DNA from: Allobosea sp. BH3
Lineage (GTDB): Bacteria; Pseudomonadota; Alphaproteobacteria; Rhizobiales; Beijerinckiaceae
DNA length: 64,000 bases
Assembly: GCF_025499465.1 (NCBI RefSeq)
Contig: NZ_JAIMCA010000002.1
Span: 680,978-744,977 of the forward strand
Reading direction: 5' to 3'
This document shows, piece after piece, positions 44,248 through 53,083 of this stretch. The notes beneath the pieces are model-generated. The model made no database searches, was not told the origin of the DNA, and saw only the letters and a program-made list of their open reading frames with translations. Each line of letters starts with the position of its first letter. Positions within the stretch are counted from its first letter, which is position 1. Made by a program: the position numbers and the translations under genes.

Positions 44248-46935
44248 TCATGCGGCTACCGTCGCGCGTGCGGCGGCGCCGATGCGGCGGATCTCGGGAA
44301 GGCAGGAGCCGCAATTGGTCCCGGCCTTCAGCCTGGCGCCGATCTCCTCGGCCGAGGCGGCGCCCGCAACGAAGGCGGCGCGGATAGCGTTGAGGCCGAC
44401 GCCGAAGCAGGCGCAGACGACCGGCCCCGGATCGGCCCCACCGGGGTTGCGGCCGGCAAGCAGCGGCAGGCGGTTGCCAACCTCGGCTTCAGGATCGGCG
44501 AAGACGGCCTTGACCGTGTCCCAGAGCGGCGCGCGCCCCGCCGGCGCCAGGAAGAGCGCCGCGGCGAGCTTCCCTTCGCGGATGGCGGCGCAGCGATAGG
44601 AGCCGCCTTCATGGTCGATCATCTCGACGAGTTCGTCCTCGCCGAAGCGGCTGCGCATGGCGGCCATCAGTGTGTCGATGCCGGCATCGGCGGCGAAGAG
44701 GCGGCCCTCGCCGCCTTCGACGGCGAGCCGCGCCCACCACGAGCCTTCCGGCAGTGCGAAGGCGTCGCGGGAGAGGACGAAGCCCTGCGAGGCGAAGGAT
44801 ACGGGCGAGGCGGCGACCGGGGTCGCCTTCATCTCGGGCTGGCCGGAATAGGGATCGCAGTGCGGCTGCGCCAAAGCGCCGATCCGCGCGTCGGACGCCG
44901 TCTCGCCCGACCAGTGGATCGGCGCGAACAGCGCGCCTTCCGCGAGGCCGGTATCAAAGACGATTTTGAGGATGGCCGCGCCATGACGGGTCGAGACGCG
45001 GGCGAAGCCGCCCTCGATCAGGCCGAGGCGGGTGGCATCGGCCGGGTTCACCGAGAGCGAGGGCTCCGAGACATGGGCGGACAGGCGCGGGCTCAGGCCC
45101 GTGCGCGTCATCGTGTGCCAGTGATCGCGCACGCGGCCGGTGTTGAGCAGGAGCGGATAGTCAGCGTCCACCGTGCTTGCCAGCTCCGGCAGGGCGAGCG
45201 GCTGCAGGCGGGCGCGATTGTCGGGCGTGAAGAAGCCGCCATCGGCGAAGAGACGCGCCGTGCCCTCCGGGCGCCCGGCTGGGGCAGGCCATTGGACGGG
45301 GACGAGCGCGTCATAGTCAGGCTGCGCGAGGCCGGCATGGGCGCCGATGTCGAAGTCGCGGGTGCCGCCATTCTCGAAGGCCGAGAGCGCCGCGTGCTCG
45401 GCGTAAATCTCGCCCTGATGGGCGTAGGCGAAGGCCCTGCCGAAGCCGAGGCGCTTCGCGACTTCGCAGACGATCCACCAGTCCGGCTTCGCCTCTCCGG
45501 TCAGGGGCAGGAAGGCGCGCTGGCGCGAGATGCGGCGCTCGGAATTAGTGACGGTGCCGTCCTTCTCCCCCCAGGCTGCGGCGGGAAGGATGTAGTGCGG
45601 CTTCGCAGCGAGCGTATCGTTGGAGAGCACGTTCTCGGAGACGACGAAGAGGTCGAGCCCGCCAAGCGCCGTCTTCACCGCATCGGCACGCGGCAGCGAG
45701 ACGGCCGGGTTTGTCGCCATCACCCAGAACGCGCGGATGCGGCGCTCGGCCACCGCCTCCATCATCGCGACGGCCTTCAGCCCCTCGCGACGGGCCATGT
45801 TCGGCGCCTGCCAGAAGCGCCCGACGCGGTCGATCTCCTCCGGCGCGTAGCCCATATGGGCGGCGAGCATGTTGGCGAGCCCGCCAACCTCGCGGCCGCC
45901 CATGGCGTTGGGCTGGCCCGTGAGGGAGAAAGGGCCGCCGCCGGGCCGGCCGATGCGGCCCGTGGCGAGATGGCAGTGCAGGATCGCGGCAACCTTGTCC
46001 GTTCCCTGCGCCGACTGGTTGACGCCCTGGCTCCAGGCCGTGACGACAGCGGGCGTCTCGGCCCAGAGGCGGTAGAAGGCCGCGACCTGCGCCTCGGGGA
46101 GCCCTGTCAATTTCGCGACGACAGCAAGGCTCGGCGCGATGGCCCGGGCGTTATGGAGCGCCTCCTCGAACCCTGCGACATGGCGCGCCACATAGGTGCG
46201 GTCGACCAAACCGCGATCAGAGAGATGGACGAGCAGGCCGGCGAAGAGCGTGCTGTCGGAGCCCGGCTTCAGCGGCAGGACCATATCCGCATCCTCGGCG
46301 GTCGCGGTGACGCGCGGGTCGATGACGACGACACGGGCGCCGCGCTCGGCGCGGTTCTGCTGGATACGGCGGAACAGGACCGGATGGCACCAGGCCGTGT
46401 TGGAACCGACGAGGACGATCAGGTCTGCGCCGTCGAGATCCTCATAGGAGCCCGGCACCGTATCCGAGCCGAAGACCCGACGCTGGCCGGCAACGGTCGA
46501 GGACATGCAGAGCCGCGAATTGGTGTCGACATGCGGCGAGCCGATGAAGCCCTTCATCAGCTTGTTGGCGACGTAGTAATCCTCGGTGAGAAGCTGGCCG
46601 GAGAGATAGAAGGCGACCGCGTCCGGGCCGTGCTCGGCGATGATGCCCCTGATCCCGACGGCTACGGCATCCAGCGCCTCGCCCCAGCTCACGCGGTCGT
46701 AAGTGCCGGCCGCGTTGCGTTTCAGCGGGTGCAGCACGCGGCTGCCCAGCCCCAGCGTCTCGCCGAGCGCCGAGCCCTTGGAGCAGAGCCGGCCGCGATT
46801 GGCCGGATGCTCCGGATCGCCCGCGATGGTCGCGCCGCCCTTGCCGTCCGCCGTCGCCAGCACGCCGCAACCCACCCCGCAATAGGGGCAGGTGGTGCGG
46901 ATGGGCGCGGGGGCAAGCGGCGCGTCGTTGCGCAT
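44248..46935 (-). CDS. nasA: assimilatory nitrate reductase catalytic subunit NasA with C-terminal BFD domain
   Basis: An 895-residue cytoplasmic molybdopterin enzyme reducing nitrate to nitrite. The N-terminal [4Fe-4S] ligands are Cys16, Cys19, Cys23 and Cys51. Molybdopterin-binding regions follow (SRLCMSSTVAGQ, VLVGSNTAWCHPV, WSQGVNQSAQGTDK). The C-terminal ~55 residues form a BFD-type [2Fe-2S] domain with Cys841, Cys843, Cys875 and Cys878. No Tat signal, as expected for assimilation. Its ATG overlaps the reductase stop by one base, so the FAD protein upstream is the likely electron donor. Confidence 0.96.
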   Translation of the reverse strand: MRNDAPLAPAPIRTTCPYCGVGCGVLATADGKGGATIAGDPEHPANRGRLCSKGSALGETLGLGSRVLHPLKRNAAGTYDRVSWGEALDAVAVGIRGIIAEHGPDAVAFYLSGQLLTEDYYVANKLMKGFIGSPHVDTNSRLCMSSTVAGQRRVFGSDTVPGSYEDLDGADLIVLVGSNTAWCHPVLFRRIQQNRAERGARVVVIDPRVTATAEDADMVLPLKPGSDSTLFAGLLVHLSDRGLVDRTYVARHVAGFEEALHNARAIAPSLAVVAKLTGLPEAQVAAFYRLWAETPAVVTAWSQGVNQSAQGTDKVAAILHCHLATGRIGRPGGGPFSLTGQPNAMGGREVGGLANMLAAHMGYAPEEIDRVGRFWQAPNMARREGLKAVAMMEAVAERRIRAFWVMATNPAVSLPRADAVKTALGGLDLFVVSENVLSNDTLAAKPHYILPAAAWGEKDGTVTNSERRISRQRAFLPLTGEAKPDWWIVCEVAKRLGFGRAFAYAHQGEIYAEHAALSAFENGGTRDFDIGAHAGLAQPDYDALVPVQWPAPAGRPEGTARLFADGGFFTPDNRARLQPLALPELASTVDADYPLLLNTGRVRDHWHTMTRTGLSPRLSAHVSEPSLSVNPADATRLGLIEGGFARVSTRHGAAILKIVFDTGLAEGALFAPIHWSGETASDARIGALAQPHCDPYSGQPEMKATPVAASPVSFASQGFVLSRDAFALPEGSWWARLAVEGGEGRLFAADAGIDTLMAAMRSRFGEDELVEMIDHEGGSYRCAAIREGKLAAALFLAPAGRAPLWDTVKAVFADPEAEVGNRLPLLAGRNPGGADPGPVVCACFGVGLNAIRAAFVAGAASAEEIGARLKAGTNCGSCLPEIRRIGAAARATVAA

Positions 46936-48149
46936 CAGGCGGCCTCCCTGACGCAGTAGCTCTCGCCGAAGGGCAGATCGGCCCGGAGGGACGTGATGTC
47001 CTGCCCCGACCGGATCAGGTCGAGGTAGAAGAGCGCGCCCTGGGTGTCGCCGACGAGGATGCAGCCGGCGAGCCTGCCCTCGCGCAGCACGAATTTGCGG
47101 TAGAGCCCGGCCGCAGGGTCGCGCAGCAGGATCGTCTCGGCGCCTTCGCCGGCCTCGAACTCGCCGGCCGAGAAGACGCCGACGCCGCTGACCTTGAGAT
47201 TGGTTGCGAGCAGCGAACCGGCATAGGCGGCCTCGTGTCCCGCGAGACGCGCAGCCAGCACGCGCGCCTGCTCATAGGCTGGCTCGACCAGCCCATAGAC
47301 CTGGCCGCGATGCTGCGCGCATTCGCCGATGGCGAAGATGTTGGAGTCGTCGGTTGCAAGCCCGTCATCGACGAGGATGCCGCGATCGACGCCGAGTCCG
47401 GCTGCCTTGGCCAGATCGACGTTCGGCCGCACGCCGATGGCGAGGACGACGACATCGGCCGGGATCACCGCGCCGTCCTGAAGCTCCACGCCTTCGACCT
47501 TGCCGCCGCCGAGGAAGCCCTTCGTCGCGCTGTTCAGCCTGACCGTGACGCCACGCGCGGCCATCGCATCGCTGAGGATCGCCGCGCCCTCGGCGTCGAG
47601 TTGGCGCTCCATCAGCCGGTCGACGAGATGAAGCAGCGTCACCTTGCCGCCGGCCCTGGCGAGCCCCGCCGCCGCCTCCAGCCCGAGCAGCCCGCCGCCG
47701 ATGACGACGATGCGCGCGCCGCGCTCGGCGTAAGCCCGCATCGCCTCGACATCGGCAGTGTCGCGGAAGGTCAGGACGCCCGGCAGGTCGCCGCCGGAGA
47801 AAGGCGGCTTCAGCGGCTTGGAGCCGGTGGCGAGGACGAGCTTGCCATAGGACAGCGTTAGCCCGTCCTCCAGCGTCACCGTCTTCGACGCGCGGTCGAT
47901 GGCGCTGGCCGCCCGGCCATAGAAGGTCGAGACGCCGCGCGCCCGCCACCAGGCGGCGGGCTTCAGCTCGATGTCCCGTTCGTCGATCTCCCCCGCCAGA
48001 AGCGGCGAGAGCAGCACCCGGTTATAGGCAAGCCGCGGCTCGGCCCCGATCACCGCGACGGCATGGCGGCCGAGCGCGCGCTGGCCGAGCTCGTCGACCA
48101 GCCGCGTCGCGGCCATGCCCTTGCCGATGATGACCAGGGGCTCGGCCAT
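46935..48149 (-). CDS. FAD-dependent reductase for nitrate reductase (NasB/NirB N-terminal type)
   Basis: A 404-residue pyridine-nucleotide disulfide-type flavoprotein equivalent to the N-terminal part of NADH nitrite reductase NirB. It has an FAD motif at the start (VIIGKGMAATRLV), ATGSKP, an NAD-binding motif VIGGGLLGLEAAAGLA and the second FAD motif IFAIGECAQHRGQVYGL. It lacks NirB's siroheme half and its BFD domain; the latter is on the NasA C-terminus. It probably carries NAD(P)H electrons to NasA. ATG at 48149 lies 4 bases after the nrtA stop; the frame stays open to 48194 within nrtA. Confidence 0.92.
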   Translation of the reverse strand: MAEPLVIIGKGMAATRLVDELGQRALGRHAVAVIGAEPRLAYNRVLLSPLLAGEIDERDIELKPAAWWRARGVSTFYGRAASAIDRASKTVTLEDGLTLSYGKLVLATGSKPLKPPFSGGDLPGVLTFRDTADVEAMRAYAERGARIVVIGGGLLGLEAAAGLARAGGKVTLLHLVDRLMERQLDAEGAAILSDAMAARGVTVRLNSATKGFLGGGKVEGVELQDGAVIPADVVVLAIGVRPNVDLAKAAGLGVDRGILVDDGLATDDSNIFAIGECAQHRGQVYGLVEPAYEQARVLAARLAGHEAAYAGSLLATNLKVSGVGVFSAGEFEAGEGAETILLRDPAAGLYRKFVLREGRLAGCILVGDTQGALFYLDLIRSGQDITSLRADLPFGESYCVREAA

Positions 48150-48153
48150 CGCC

Positions 48154-49473
48154 TCAGGCCACCCGCTTGATCTTGAGCGCCTTGAGGTAGTCATGAGGCG
48201 CCGCCGGATCGAACTTCACGCCGTCGAAGAAGGTTTCGACGCCGCGCGAATCCGAGGTCGGCACGCCGGCGACACCGAGGGTCTTGGCCGCCTCCAGCCA
48301 CAGGTCGGAGCGGTTGGTCTTGTCGACCAGCGCCTTGATGTCGATCGTCGGCTCGAACTTGCCCCAGCGGATGTTCTCGGTGACGAACCAGGTATCGAGG
48401 CTCTTCCAGGGATAGGAGGTCGAGCCGCCCTCACCCCAGAACTTCATGAAGAGCTTGGTGCCCTTCGCCTCGCGGCCGTTGCCGTAGTTGATGTCGCCCT
48501 GCAGGCGCTTGTTGATGTCGCTGACCGGCACGTTGAACCACTGCCGGCGGCCGACGATCTCGGAGAGTTCCTGGCGGTTCTCCATCTTGTCGGCCCATTG
48601 CTGGGCTTCCATCACCGCCATCAGGATGGCCTGCGTTGCCTTGGGATTGGCATCGACGAAGTCGGCACGCATGCCGAGGATCTTCTCGGGATGGCGGGAC
48701 CAGAGCTCGCCGGTGGTCAGCGCCGTGTAGCCGATGTTCTGGTTGACGAGCTGCTCGTTCCAGGGCTCGCCGACGCAGAAGCAGTCCATGTTGCCGACCT
48801 TCATGTTCGCCACCATCTGCGGCGGCGGCACGACGATGACCTTGATGTCGGTGTCGGGGTCGATGCCGCCGGCGGCGAGCCAGTAGCGGATCCAGAGGTC
48901 GTGCGTGCCGCCCGGGAAGGTCATGGCGGCGGTCAGCTCCTTGCCGGCCGCCTTCTTGCGCTCGAAGGCCTGCTTCAGCGGCGAGGAATCCTTCTGGACG
49001 TTGAGGTCCTTGTATTCGTTGGAGACCGAGATCGCCTGCCCGTCCTCGTTGAGGTTGAGCAGCGTGTACATCGGCAGCGGCTGGCTGTTCTGCATCACCT
49101 TGCCGGTCGCGTAGAGATGCGTCTTCGGGCGCAGGATGTGGCCGCCGTCGATGCCGTTGTTCTTGAAGCCGAGCGCCATGTTGTCGCGCGTGGCGCCCCA
49201 GCTCGCCTGCTTGGCGATGTCCATGTCGGGCAGGCCATATTTGGCGTAGAGGCCCTTTTCCTTGGCGATGACGAGCGGGGCGGCGTCGGTCAGCGCGATG
49301 TAGCCGAGCCGGGTGCCCTTCACCTCGGGGCCCGCGCCTTGAGCGAAGGCGCCGGCCGGGAGCGCGGCCTTCGCCGCCGAGAACAGGGCGGCCGTGCCCG
49401 ACAGCTTCAGGAAATGGCGGCGGCTGGAGCCTGTCTTCGCGCCGGTAGCCCTGCTCGTCACGATATCGGTCAT
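48154..49473 (-). CDS. nrtA: nitrate-binding periplasmic protein NrtA
   Basis: A 439-residue NrtA/CmpA-family binding protein with a twin-arginine signal (SRRHFLKLSG, cleavage likely after AFA near residue 44). Conserved ligand and fold segments include GATRDNMALG, DGGHILRPKTHLYATGK, VVPPPQMVANM and CFCVGEPWNEQ. It captures nitrate (or nitrite) for NrtBD. It is the first structural gene after the regulated leader, so expression of the whole nas operon depends on read-through of that leader. Confidence 0.95.
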   Translation of the reverse strand: MTDIVTSRATGAKTGSSRRHFLKLSGTAALFSAAKAALPAGAFAQGAGPEVKGTRLGYIALTDAAPLVIAKEKGLYAKYGLPDMDIAKQASWGATRDNMALGFKNNGIDGGHILRPKTHLYATGKVMQNSQPLPMYTLLNLNEDGQAISVSNEYKDLNVQKDSSPLKQAFERKKAAGKELTAAMTFPGGTHDLWIRYWLAAGGIDPDTDIKVIVVPPPQMVANMKVGNMDCFCVGEPWNEQLVNQNIGYTALTTGELWSRHPEKILGMRADFVDANPKATQAILMAVMEAQQWADKMENRQELSEIVGRRQWFNVPVSDINKRLQGDINYGNGREAKGTKLFMKFWGEGGSTSYPWKSLDTWFVTENIRWGKFEPTIDIKALVDKTNRSDLWLEAAKTLGVAGVPTSDSRGVETFFDGVKFDPAAPHDYLKALKIKRVA

Positions 49474-49520
49474 ATTTCCCCTCGCGTCGGTGATGGTGGA
49501 AGCAGCCCGCGGACCCGCCG

Positions 49521-49575
49521 AAAACGAAAAACGCCGCGCGAAAGCGCCCTGCGGGGCTCCTTCGACAGCGGCGTT
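49521..49575 (-). terminator. intrinsic terminator (attenuator) in the nrtA leader
   Basis: On the minus strand AACGCCGC (49575-49568) pairs with GCGGCGTT (49537-49530). Most of the 30 inner bases pair further (CGAAG with CTTTCG), and TTTTTCGTTTT follows directly. A complete intrinsic terminator lies 48 bases before the nrtA start codon, in the same orientation as the operon. It would block transcription unless it is antiterminated. Confidence 0.88.
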
Positions 49576-49600
49576 GCTGTTCGTTCCGGTTCGGAAGATC

Positions 49601-49668
49601 GACGCGGGCAGCGTTGGCCGCGTCGGGTTTATTCAATCAAACTTCATGCCAACCGCGTTCGCGGCCGG
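49601..49668 (-). promoter_or_regulatory. candidate ANTAR (NasT) antitermination RNA motif
   Basis: The hairpin at 49624-49601 has a 9-pair stem with one C-C mismatch (outer 7 bp GACGCGG/CCGCGTC) closing a six-base loop AACGCU. It has the A at position 1 and G at position 4 expected of ANTAR-bound loops. A second hairpin just upstream (49668-49649) pairs CCGGCCGC with GCGGUUGG around a GAAC loop and fits the pattern less well. Two tandem hairpins before a terminator are the known NasT target layout. Confidence 0.68.
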
Positions 49669-49787
49669 TTCCAGTCTGGAATCTCAATAACTTGCACCTA
49701 TTGCGAGGCCGATGCGCTACGCCCGCGCGAACTTGCTGCGCCGCACAAACAGCACGCACCCGCACAACAAACGGGCAGAGCGCGGGA

Positions 49788-50837
49788 TCAGCCGACATCG
49801 CTCGGGAAGAGATCCGGACGGAAAACCGAACGCGCCATGGCCCGCATCTCCTCATCCGGCGTCGCCTGGCCGGCCATGGCCATGCCATCCATGATCCGGT
49901 CGGCATGGGCCGGATCGGGCTTCAGCGCCGCGCGGTCGAAACGGACGAAGCGCTCGATCTGGCGCGGCGGCCGGCCGGCGCCCTGCCCGAGCTCGAAGCG
50001 CAGGATCGGCTCGATGATCTCGGCCGGCAATGCCAGCCGATCATGCGCTGAAAGGTGATGGGCGAAGCGCGGGATATTGGCGGGGTCCATCGCCCAGTCG
50101 CTCGCCTTCAGGATGGCACGGCCGAGCCTGGCAACGGCTTCCGCGCGCCGCTCGGCATCGTCCGCCCGCCAGACCAGCACCTTGTCGGGCCAGTTGCGGC
50201 GGATATCGACATTGGCCAGCAGCATCGCGCCGACACCGCGCGCGACGGCCGCGGAATTCCAGGGCGCGCTGGCACAGAAGCCGTCGATGCGCCCGCTGGC
50301 GAGCGCCTCGACCGTCTGCGGCGGCGGCACGACCTCGAAACGGACATCCTCGCCGAGCGTGAGGCCGGCCTTCCCCAGCCATTCGCACAGCAGATAGGTG
50401 TGGCTGGAATAGCCGAAGACGGCCGCGAAGGTGAGCGGCGGCAGGCCTCCTGTGCGGCGGCGGGCGACCAGAGCCGCCAGCGCCCGCGCCGAGACAGCCG
50501 GATCGGCGAGATCGCCCTCCGCCAGCCGCGAAAGCTCCTCGAAGCGCCTGAGCGAGACCGTGACGGCGAAACCGTCGAGGTTTAGTGCCATCGGGATTGC
50601 CATCGGCGCGCGCACGCCGCCGATGCCCAGAGTCGAGGCGATGGCCATGGGCGAGAGGACATGGGCGGCATCGAACAACCGGACATTGAGCTTGTCGCGC
50701 AGGTTGGACCAGGAAACCTCGCGCACGAGCTCCAGGTTGAGCCCTTCCGTCTCCGCGAAGCCTTCATCCCGGGCGAGGACCACGAGAGCGCAGTCGACGA
50801 GCGGCATGAAGCCGACCCGCAGATGCAGCGTGCTCAT
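49788..50837 (-). CDS. nasS: nitrate sensor NasS
   Basis: A 349-residue protein similar to the nitrate-binding NrtA/CmpA family but without any signal peptide, so it stays in the cytoplasm. Segments such as NVRLFDAAHVLSPMAIAS, VVPPPQTVEALASGRIDGF and CASAPWN correspond to the nitrate pocket. In known systems NasS holds NasT until nitrate or nitrite binds, then releases it to antiterminate the nas operon. Its ATG overlaps the nasT stop (ATGA), giving stoichiometric co-expression. Confidence 0.93.
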   Translation of the reverse strand: MSTLHLRVGFMPLVDCALVVLARDEGFAETEGLNLELVREVSWSNLRDKLNVRLFDAAHVLSPMAIASTLGIGGVRAPMAIPMALNLDGFAVTVSLRRFEELSRLAEGDLADPAVSARALAALVARRRTGGLPPLTFAAVFGYSSHTYLLCEWLGKAGLTLGEDVRFEVVPPPQTVEALASGRIDGFCASAPWNSAAVARGVGAMLLANVDIRRNWPDKVLVWRADDAERRAEAVARLGRAILKASDWAMDPANIPRFAHHLSAHDRLALPAEIIEPILRFELGQGAGRPPRQIERFVRFDRAALKPDPAHADRIMDGMAMAGQATPDEEMRAMARSVFRPDLFPSDVG

Positions 50838-51418
50838 TTCAGTACCTCCGCGGCGGTGATGATGGATCTGGCGATGTCGGCGATCTTGCGCTTCTCGTTC
50901 ATCGCGGATTTGCGCATCAGCGCGTAGGCCTCGTCCTCCGAGAGCCCCTTGAGACGCATGACGATGCCCTTGGCCTTGTCGACGACCTTGCGCTCCTCGA
51001 GCTGGGAACGGGCCTCGTCGAGTTCCTCCCTGAGCTTGCGGAAGGCGTTGAAGCGGCTGACGCAGGTCTGCAGGATGGCCTGCATGCGCTCCTTCTTGAG
51101 CCCGTCGACGATATACGCCGAGACGCCGGCCTCGACCGCAGCCTCGATCGAGGCGGAATCCGACTGGTCGACGAACATGGTGATCGGCCGCTTCACATGG
51201 CGGCTGACCAGGAACATGTCGGCGAGCGCGTCGCGACTCGGGTCCTCGAGGTCGATGACGACGACGTCGGGATCGTGCCGCTCGATCTCGGCGACGAGCC
51301 CGTTGGTCGCCCCGATGCGGACGAGATCGGTCAGGCCGCTCTCGCGCAGCCCCTCCTCGATGATGGCGGAGCGCAGCGGATTGGCGTCGACGATGAGGAT
51401 CCTGAGACCCTGCTTCAT
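50834..51418 (-). CDS. nasT: nitrate-responsive transcription antiterminator NasT
   Basis: A 194-residue response-regulator-like protein: receiver domain at 1-120 (ILIVDANPLRS, acceptor-position Asp56 in VVVIDLEDPS), a coiled linker, and a C-terminal ANTAR RNA-binding domain (KAKGIVMRLKGLSEDEAYAL to the end). It binds paired hairpins in nascent leader RNA and prevents termination. The ATG at 51418 gives the usual NasT N-terminus; the frame is open 20 codons further upstream. It is the first gene of the nas cluster, upstream of nasS. Confidence 0.92.
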   Translation of the reverse strand: MKQGLRILIVDANPLRSAIIEEGLRESGLTDLVRIGATNGLVAEIERHDPDVVVIDLEDPSRDALADMFLVSRHVKRPITMFVDQSDSASIEAAVEAGVSAYIVDGLKKERMQAILQTCVSRFNAFRKLREELDEARSQLEERKVVDKAKGIVMRLKGLSEDEAYALMRKSAMNEKRKIADIARSIITAAEVLK

Positions 51419-51575
51419 GTGCCCGGCGAAACTCTCAAGGTCGAATGGAACGCGGTTTCCCGATGGCAGATGCATCACCCGTGCCGCCGCCGATGTCTAG
51501 CCGGTTCGACGACAGGCTCTCTTTATCGCAAATAGTTCTCAATATTGTTAATAATGCAATTGCGACTTGTTTGCG

Positions 51576-52838
51576 TTAGATAAATCGCTGCGCAGCAAAA
51601 GGCGCCGTATCGCAGAAGCCGGGCTCGCCTGTCATCATCTCTGCCAGAAGCCGGCCCGTCACCGGCCCGAGCGTAAAGCCGTGATGGGCATGGCCGAAGG
51701 CGAGCCAGAGGCCGCGATGCTGCGGCGCCGGGCCGATGATCGGGAGCATGTCGGGCAGGCAGGGCCGCGCGCCGCGCCAGGGCTCGGCATCGACGCGCCG
51801 GCCCAGCTTCATGATGCGCCGTGCGACGCGCTCGGCCTGGTCGAGCTGCCAGGGATCCGAGGGCTCGTCGCGGCCGGCGAGTTCGACGCCCGTGGTCAGG
51901 CGAATGCCGCGCGTCATCCGGGTCAGCATGAAGCCGGCCTGCGTCTCGCAGAGCGGATGCCGCGGATGCGTCGCGTCGTCCTCTCCCTCGTAATGCATGT
52001 GGTAACCGCGCTTGAAGCCGAGCGGAAAACGATAGCCTAGCCGCTTGCAGAGATCGTTCGACCAGGGCCCCAGCGCGACGACCGCCTCCGGCGCCCGCCA
52101 TTCCTCCGCACCGACAGGAAGGCACCATTCCGCGCCGTCCTGCCGCAGTTCCGCGGCATCGGCGCGCTGCAGCATGCCGCCGCGCGCGACGAAGAGGGCT
52201 GCGTAGGCGCGCGTCACCGCACCGGGGTCGCGCACGGTGACGGGGTCGCGCCAGTGCAGGGCGCCGGCGACCGCGCCAGGCAGCAGCCCCGGCTCCAAGC
52301 GCCGAAGCCCATCCTCGTCGAGCACGTCATAGGCCAGCCCGTAGGAAGAGAGCCCGGCCGCCGTCTCGACCGCCTGGCGCAGGCTGCGGGGCGTGCGATA
52401 GAGATCGATCCAACCGCCCTCGCGCATCAGCGGGCCGGTGCCGGCGGCTTCGGTCCAGCGCCTGTGCTCGTCGATACAGCGCTCGATCAGCGGCAGGATC
52501 GACCGGCCCAGCCTGTCGAGCCGGGCCGGCGCCGAGTTCCACCAGTAGCGCGCGAGCCAGGGCGCCATGCTGAGCAGCGCCGCAGGGCGATAGCGCACGG
52601 CGACGGAGCGGTTCGAGGCGAAGGCGGCGAGCGTCGCAAGATCGCGCGGAAAGGCATAGGGCACGACCGAAGCGCGCTCGATCAGCCCGGCATTGCCATG
52701 GCTGGTCTCACTCCCCGGCTCGCCACGATCGACCAGCAGGACGGAGCGGCCGCGCTCCTGCAGATGCAGCGCCGCACTGACCCCGACGATGCCCGCGCCG
52801 AGCACGATCACATCGGCCTGTCGTCTCAAACTCGTCAT
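51576..52838 (-). CDS. D-amino-acid dehydrogenase-like FAD oxidoreductase
   Basis: A 420-residue DadA/DAO-family flavoenzyme. The N-terminal FAD motif is VIVLGAGIVGVSAALHLQERG with the acidic VDR end. C-terminal motifs GARPCLPDMLPIIGPAP and AFGHAHHGFTLGPVTGRL match DadA-like enzymes that oxidise D-amino or N-substituted amino acids and deliver electrons to the respiratory chain. The ATG at 52838 is chosen because the conserved part starts just after it; 52871 is also in frame. It lies upstream of nasT on the same strand, but a 157-bp AT-rich gap suggests a separate unit. Confidence 0.87.
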   Translation of the reverse strand: MTSLRRQADVIVLGAGIVGVSAALHLQERGRSVLLVDRGEPGSETSHGNAGLIERASVVPYAFPRDLATLAAFASNRSVAVRYRPAALLSMAPWLARYWWNSAPARLDRLGRSILPLIERCIDEHRRWTEAAGTGPLMREGGWIDLYRTPRSLRQAVETAAGLSSYGLAYDVLDEDGLRRLEPGLLPGAVAGALHWRDPVTVRDPGAVTRAYAALFVARGGMLQRADAAELRQDGAEWCLPVGAEEWRAPEAVVALGPWSNDLCKRLGYRFPLGFKRGYHMHYEGEDDATHPRHPLCETQAGFMLTRMTRGIRLTTGVELAGRDEPSDPWQLDQAERVARRIMKLGRRVDAEPWRGARPCLPDMLPIIGPAPQHRGLWLAFGHAHHGFTLGPVTGRLLAEMMTGEPGFCDTAPFAAQRFI

Positions 52839-53004
52839 CAACAGAAACCGCCCCCGACGCGCCGGAATCACAGCGCGCCGGCGGCCCAGAACAGGATGAT
52901 CCGGCGCCCTTGGTCAACCTCGCGCCACGACAGGTCCCAGCCCTACTCCCGGCGCAATCGGGCGCGAGAAGAGACGACCTGTCGCAGCGGCGGCAGAGCG
53001 ACGC

Positions 53005-53018
53005 TTGATCTGAGTCAA
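53005..53018 (+). promoter_or_regulatory. FNR/FixK box upstream of the phasin gene
   Basis: TTGATCTGAGTCAA matches TTGAT-N4-ATCAA at 9 of 10 positions. The centre is about 72 bases before the phasin start at 53084, suited to an activated promoter. Same pattern as the box before fixN. Confidence 0.87.
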
Positions 53019-53083
53019 GGTCGAGCGCGTCCTGTGCGACCATCCTGCGACCGGTGACAATCCCGCTCAAGGAGGACGCGAAG

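Larger units (their letters stand above)
49474..49787 (-). promoter_or_regulatory. nas operon leader region
   Basis: This 314-bp gap between nasS and nrtA contains no gene. In the direction of transcription it holds a weak hairpin (49668-49649), a hexaloop hairpin (49624-49601), a Rho-independent terminator (49575-49521) and a GAGGGGAAAT ribosome site before nrtA. The promoter should lie upstream of about 49670, but no clear -35/-10 pair could be chosen. Confidence 0.75.

Noticed and set aside
44611..46959. Long plus-strand open frame opposite nasA
   Set aside because: It mirrors the nasA codons and shows no family motif; nasA has all its cofactor residues.
49635..49652. Sigma-54-like sequence on the minus strand (TTGGCAT...TTTGATT) in the nrtA leader
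   Set aside because: The -12 element has GA instead of GC, and it lies between the two leader hairpins, which would remove the upstream one from the transcript.
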